This document shows positions 4,742 through 5,642 of a DNA stretch of 5,642 bases, one piece after another. The translations under genes were made by a program, and so were the position numbers. The notes under the pieces are model-generated. The model made no database searches. It was not told the DNA's origin and saw nothing but the letters and a program-made list of their open reading frames with translations. Position 1 is the stretch's first letter; each line of letters starts with the position of its first letter. The stretch covers positions 1-5,642 of the forward strand of contig JAGAIH010000196.1 in the NCBI GenBank assembly GCA_017626655.1. Reading direction: 5' to 3'. Source of the DNA: Clostridia bacterium. Its GTDB lineage: Bacteria > Bacillota_A > Clostridia > Oscillospirales > CAG-272.

Positions 4742-5642
4742 ATGCAAGATAAACTCATCATCCGCGACCTGGCCAAGCGCTCCATGGAGCTGGCCACCTC
4801 CGAAAAGCAGATCAAGGCCAACAAGCGCATGAAGGACACCAACGACTTACAGGTGGTCCGTCCTCCCGTGCTGATCGACGAGATTCCCTGGCACGAGCTG
4901 GCTTGTGAGGAGCTGAACCCCGTCTGCGAGGACGCCCGCGCCCGCCATGCCGAGACGGTGCTCCGCCGCGCTCTGTACCAAAAGAAGTACTTCAAGGCCG
5001 ACCTCATCATGCCCGCCGAGTGGACGGTGCGTATGAGCTACTCCATGAACCCCCTGGGACTACAGTCCGACGAGACCCGCGCCCACGGCAAGGGCATCGG
5101 CTACGCCGACGTCATGGCCGACGAGTCCTGCCTGGAGAGGATCAACCCTCCCATGCTGAAGGCTCACCCCGAAAACGACGAGGCGGCCATGGCCTACTTC
5201 ACCGACCTCTTCGGGGACACCATGCCCGTCCGTCTGGCGGGTGTGGATTATATCTACTCCGCCTTCTGGGACGTACTGACCCGTCTGCGGGGTGTGGAGC
5301 CCATCTTTGAGGATATGTACGACCGCCCCGAGTACCTCCATGCCATCATGGAGAAGATGGTGGCCCGCACCACCGCCCAGCTGGACTTCATCGAGGCCAA
5401 CCTCCGCGTGGATCCCCATATTCAGAACCTCCACTGTACCCCCGCCGCCGTGTCGGGGCTGGCGGAGGACGGCCTGAAGGCCACCTGGTACCGTGGTATG
5501 GCCCAATCCTTCTCCAGCATCTCTCCCGCCATGTTCAAGGAGTTCGAGCTGGACTACATCCTGCCCCTGGCCTCCCGCTTCGGCTACACCTACTACGGCT
5601 GCTGTGAGCCGTTGGACGATCGCATCGAGCTGCTCAAGACCA
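4742..5642 (+). CDS. URO-D superfamily methyltransferase-like protein, divergent type (3' end beyond window)
   Basis: The first 300 residues are present and the gene runs off the window end. It belongs to a URO-D-like group distinct from the two upstream paralogues. Its N-terminal helical extension leads into PPVLIDEIPWHEL (residues 41-53), then a region with MPAEWTV (91-97) and a barrel with LHCTP (230-234) and YGCCEPLDD (285-293). The Cys pair in YGCCEP falls where related corrinoid methyltransferases carry the His-x-Cys zinc motif, so it may bind a metal; this is inference from position. AAGGAGG at 4730-4736 lies 5 bases before the ATG and fixes the start. It likely works with the corrinoid protein, perhaps as the other half-reaction of the methyl transfer. 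It is separated from that gene by the nuclease cassette, so it may depend on its own promoter or on read-through. I infer the family from remembered sequence patterns; substrate unknown. Confidence 0.8.
   Translation, partial: MQDKLIIRDLAKRSMELATSEKQIKANKRMKDTNDLQVVRPPVLIDEIPWHELACEELNPVCEDARARHAETVLRRALYQKKYFKADLIMPAEWTVRMSYSMNPLGLQSDETRAHGKGIGYADVMADESCLERINPPMLKAHPENDEAAMAYFTDLFGDTMPVRLAGVDYIYSAFWDVLTRLRGVEPIFEDMYDRPEYLHAIMEKMVARTTAQLDFIEANLRVDPHIQNLHCTPAAVSGLAEDGLKATWYRGMAQSFSSISPAMFKEFELDYILPLASRFGYTYYGCCEPLDDRIELLKT

Overview
The window looks like a stretch of a fairly G+C-rich Firmicutes chromosome, probably an anaerobic gut-type Clostridia (Oscillospiraceae-like). This is inferred from strong AAGGAGG-type ribosome binding sites, C/G-ending codon choice, genes of corrinoid-dependent methyl transfer, and GC-rich palindromic repeats. 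Sampled 60-base lines of the main genes are about 62-67% G+C by hand count. No marker gene fixes the taxon.

Layout, all genes on the + strand. Bases 1-60 hold a double-hairpin palindromic repeat, probably cut by the window edge. Two tandem paralogous genes of the uroporphyrinogen-decarboxylase (URO-D) superfamily follow (103-1221 and 1267-2376). They are of the methyltransferase-like kind, not haem-pathway HemE. The second overlaps an AraC-type regulator gene by 4 bases at 2373. The AraC frame has no stop codon. It runs through a short AT-rich linker directly into a corrinoid-binding protein of the MtbC/MtaC/MttC type (3336-3980), which also has its own strong ribosome binding site and ATG. 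After a large hairpin (3992-4033) comes a compositionally foreign block (4066-4670). It holds a roughly 40% G+C DUF559/Vsr-like nuclease gene (4193-4573) between two nearly identical inverted palindromic repeats. A third, distant URO-D-like gene starts at 4742 and runs off the window end.

How the genes may work together (inference): the corrinoid protein would carry a methyl group on its cobamide. The URO-D-fold proteins would move methyl groups onto or off it. The AraC protein would switch the cluster on in response to a small ligand. The methyl donor cannot be read from the sequence. No MttB-type methyltransferase, methyl-tetrahydrofolate methyltransferase or RACo-type reductive activator lies in the window.

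The points most worth a second look are the stop-less AraC/corrinoid junction, the nuclease cassette between inverted repeats inside the methyltransferase cluster, and the tandem URO-D paralogues with an Asp-Cys-Asp-Gly motif where the related methyltransferases have His-x-Cys-Gly. Intergenic stretches not listed (1222-1266, 4671-4741) hold only leaders and ribosome binding sites; I see no convincing promoter in them.
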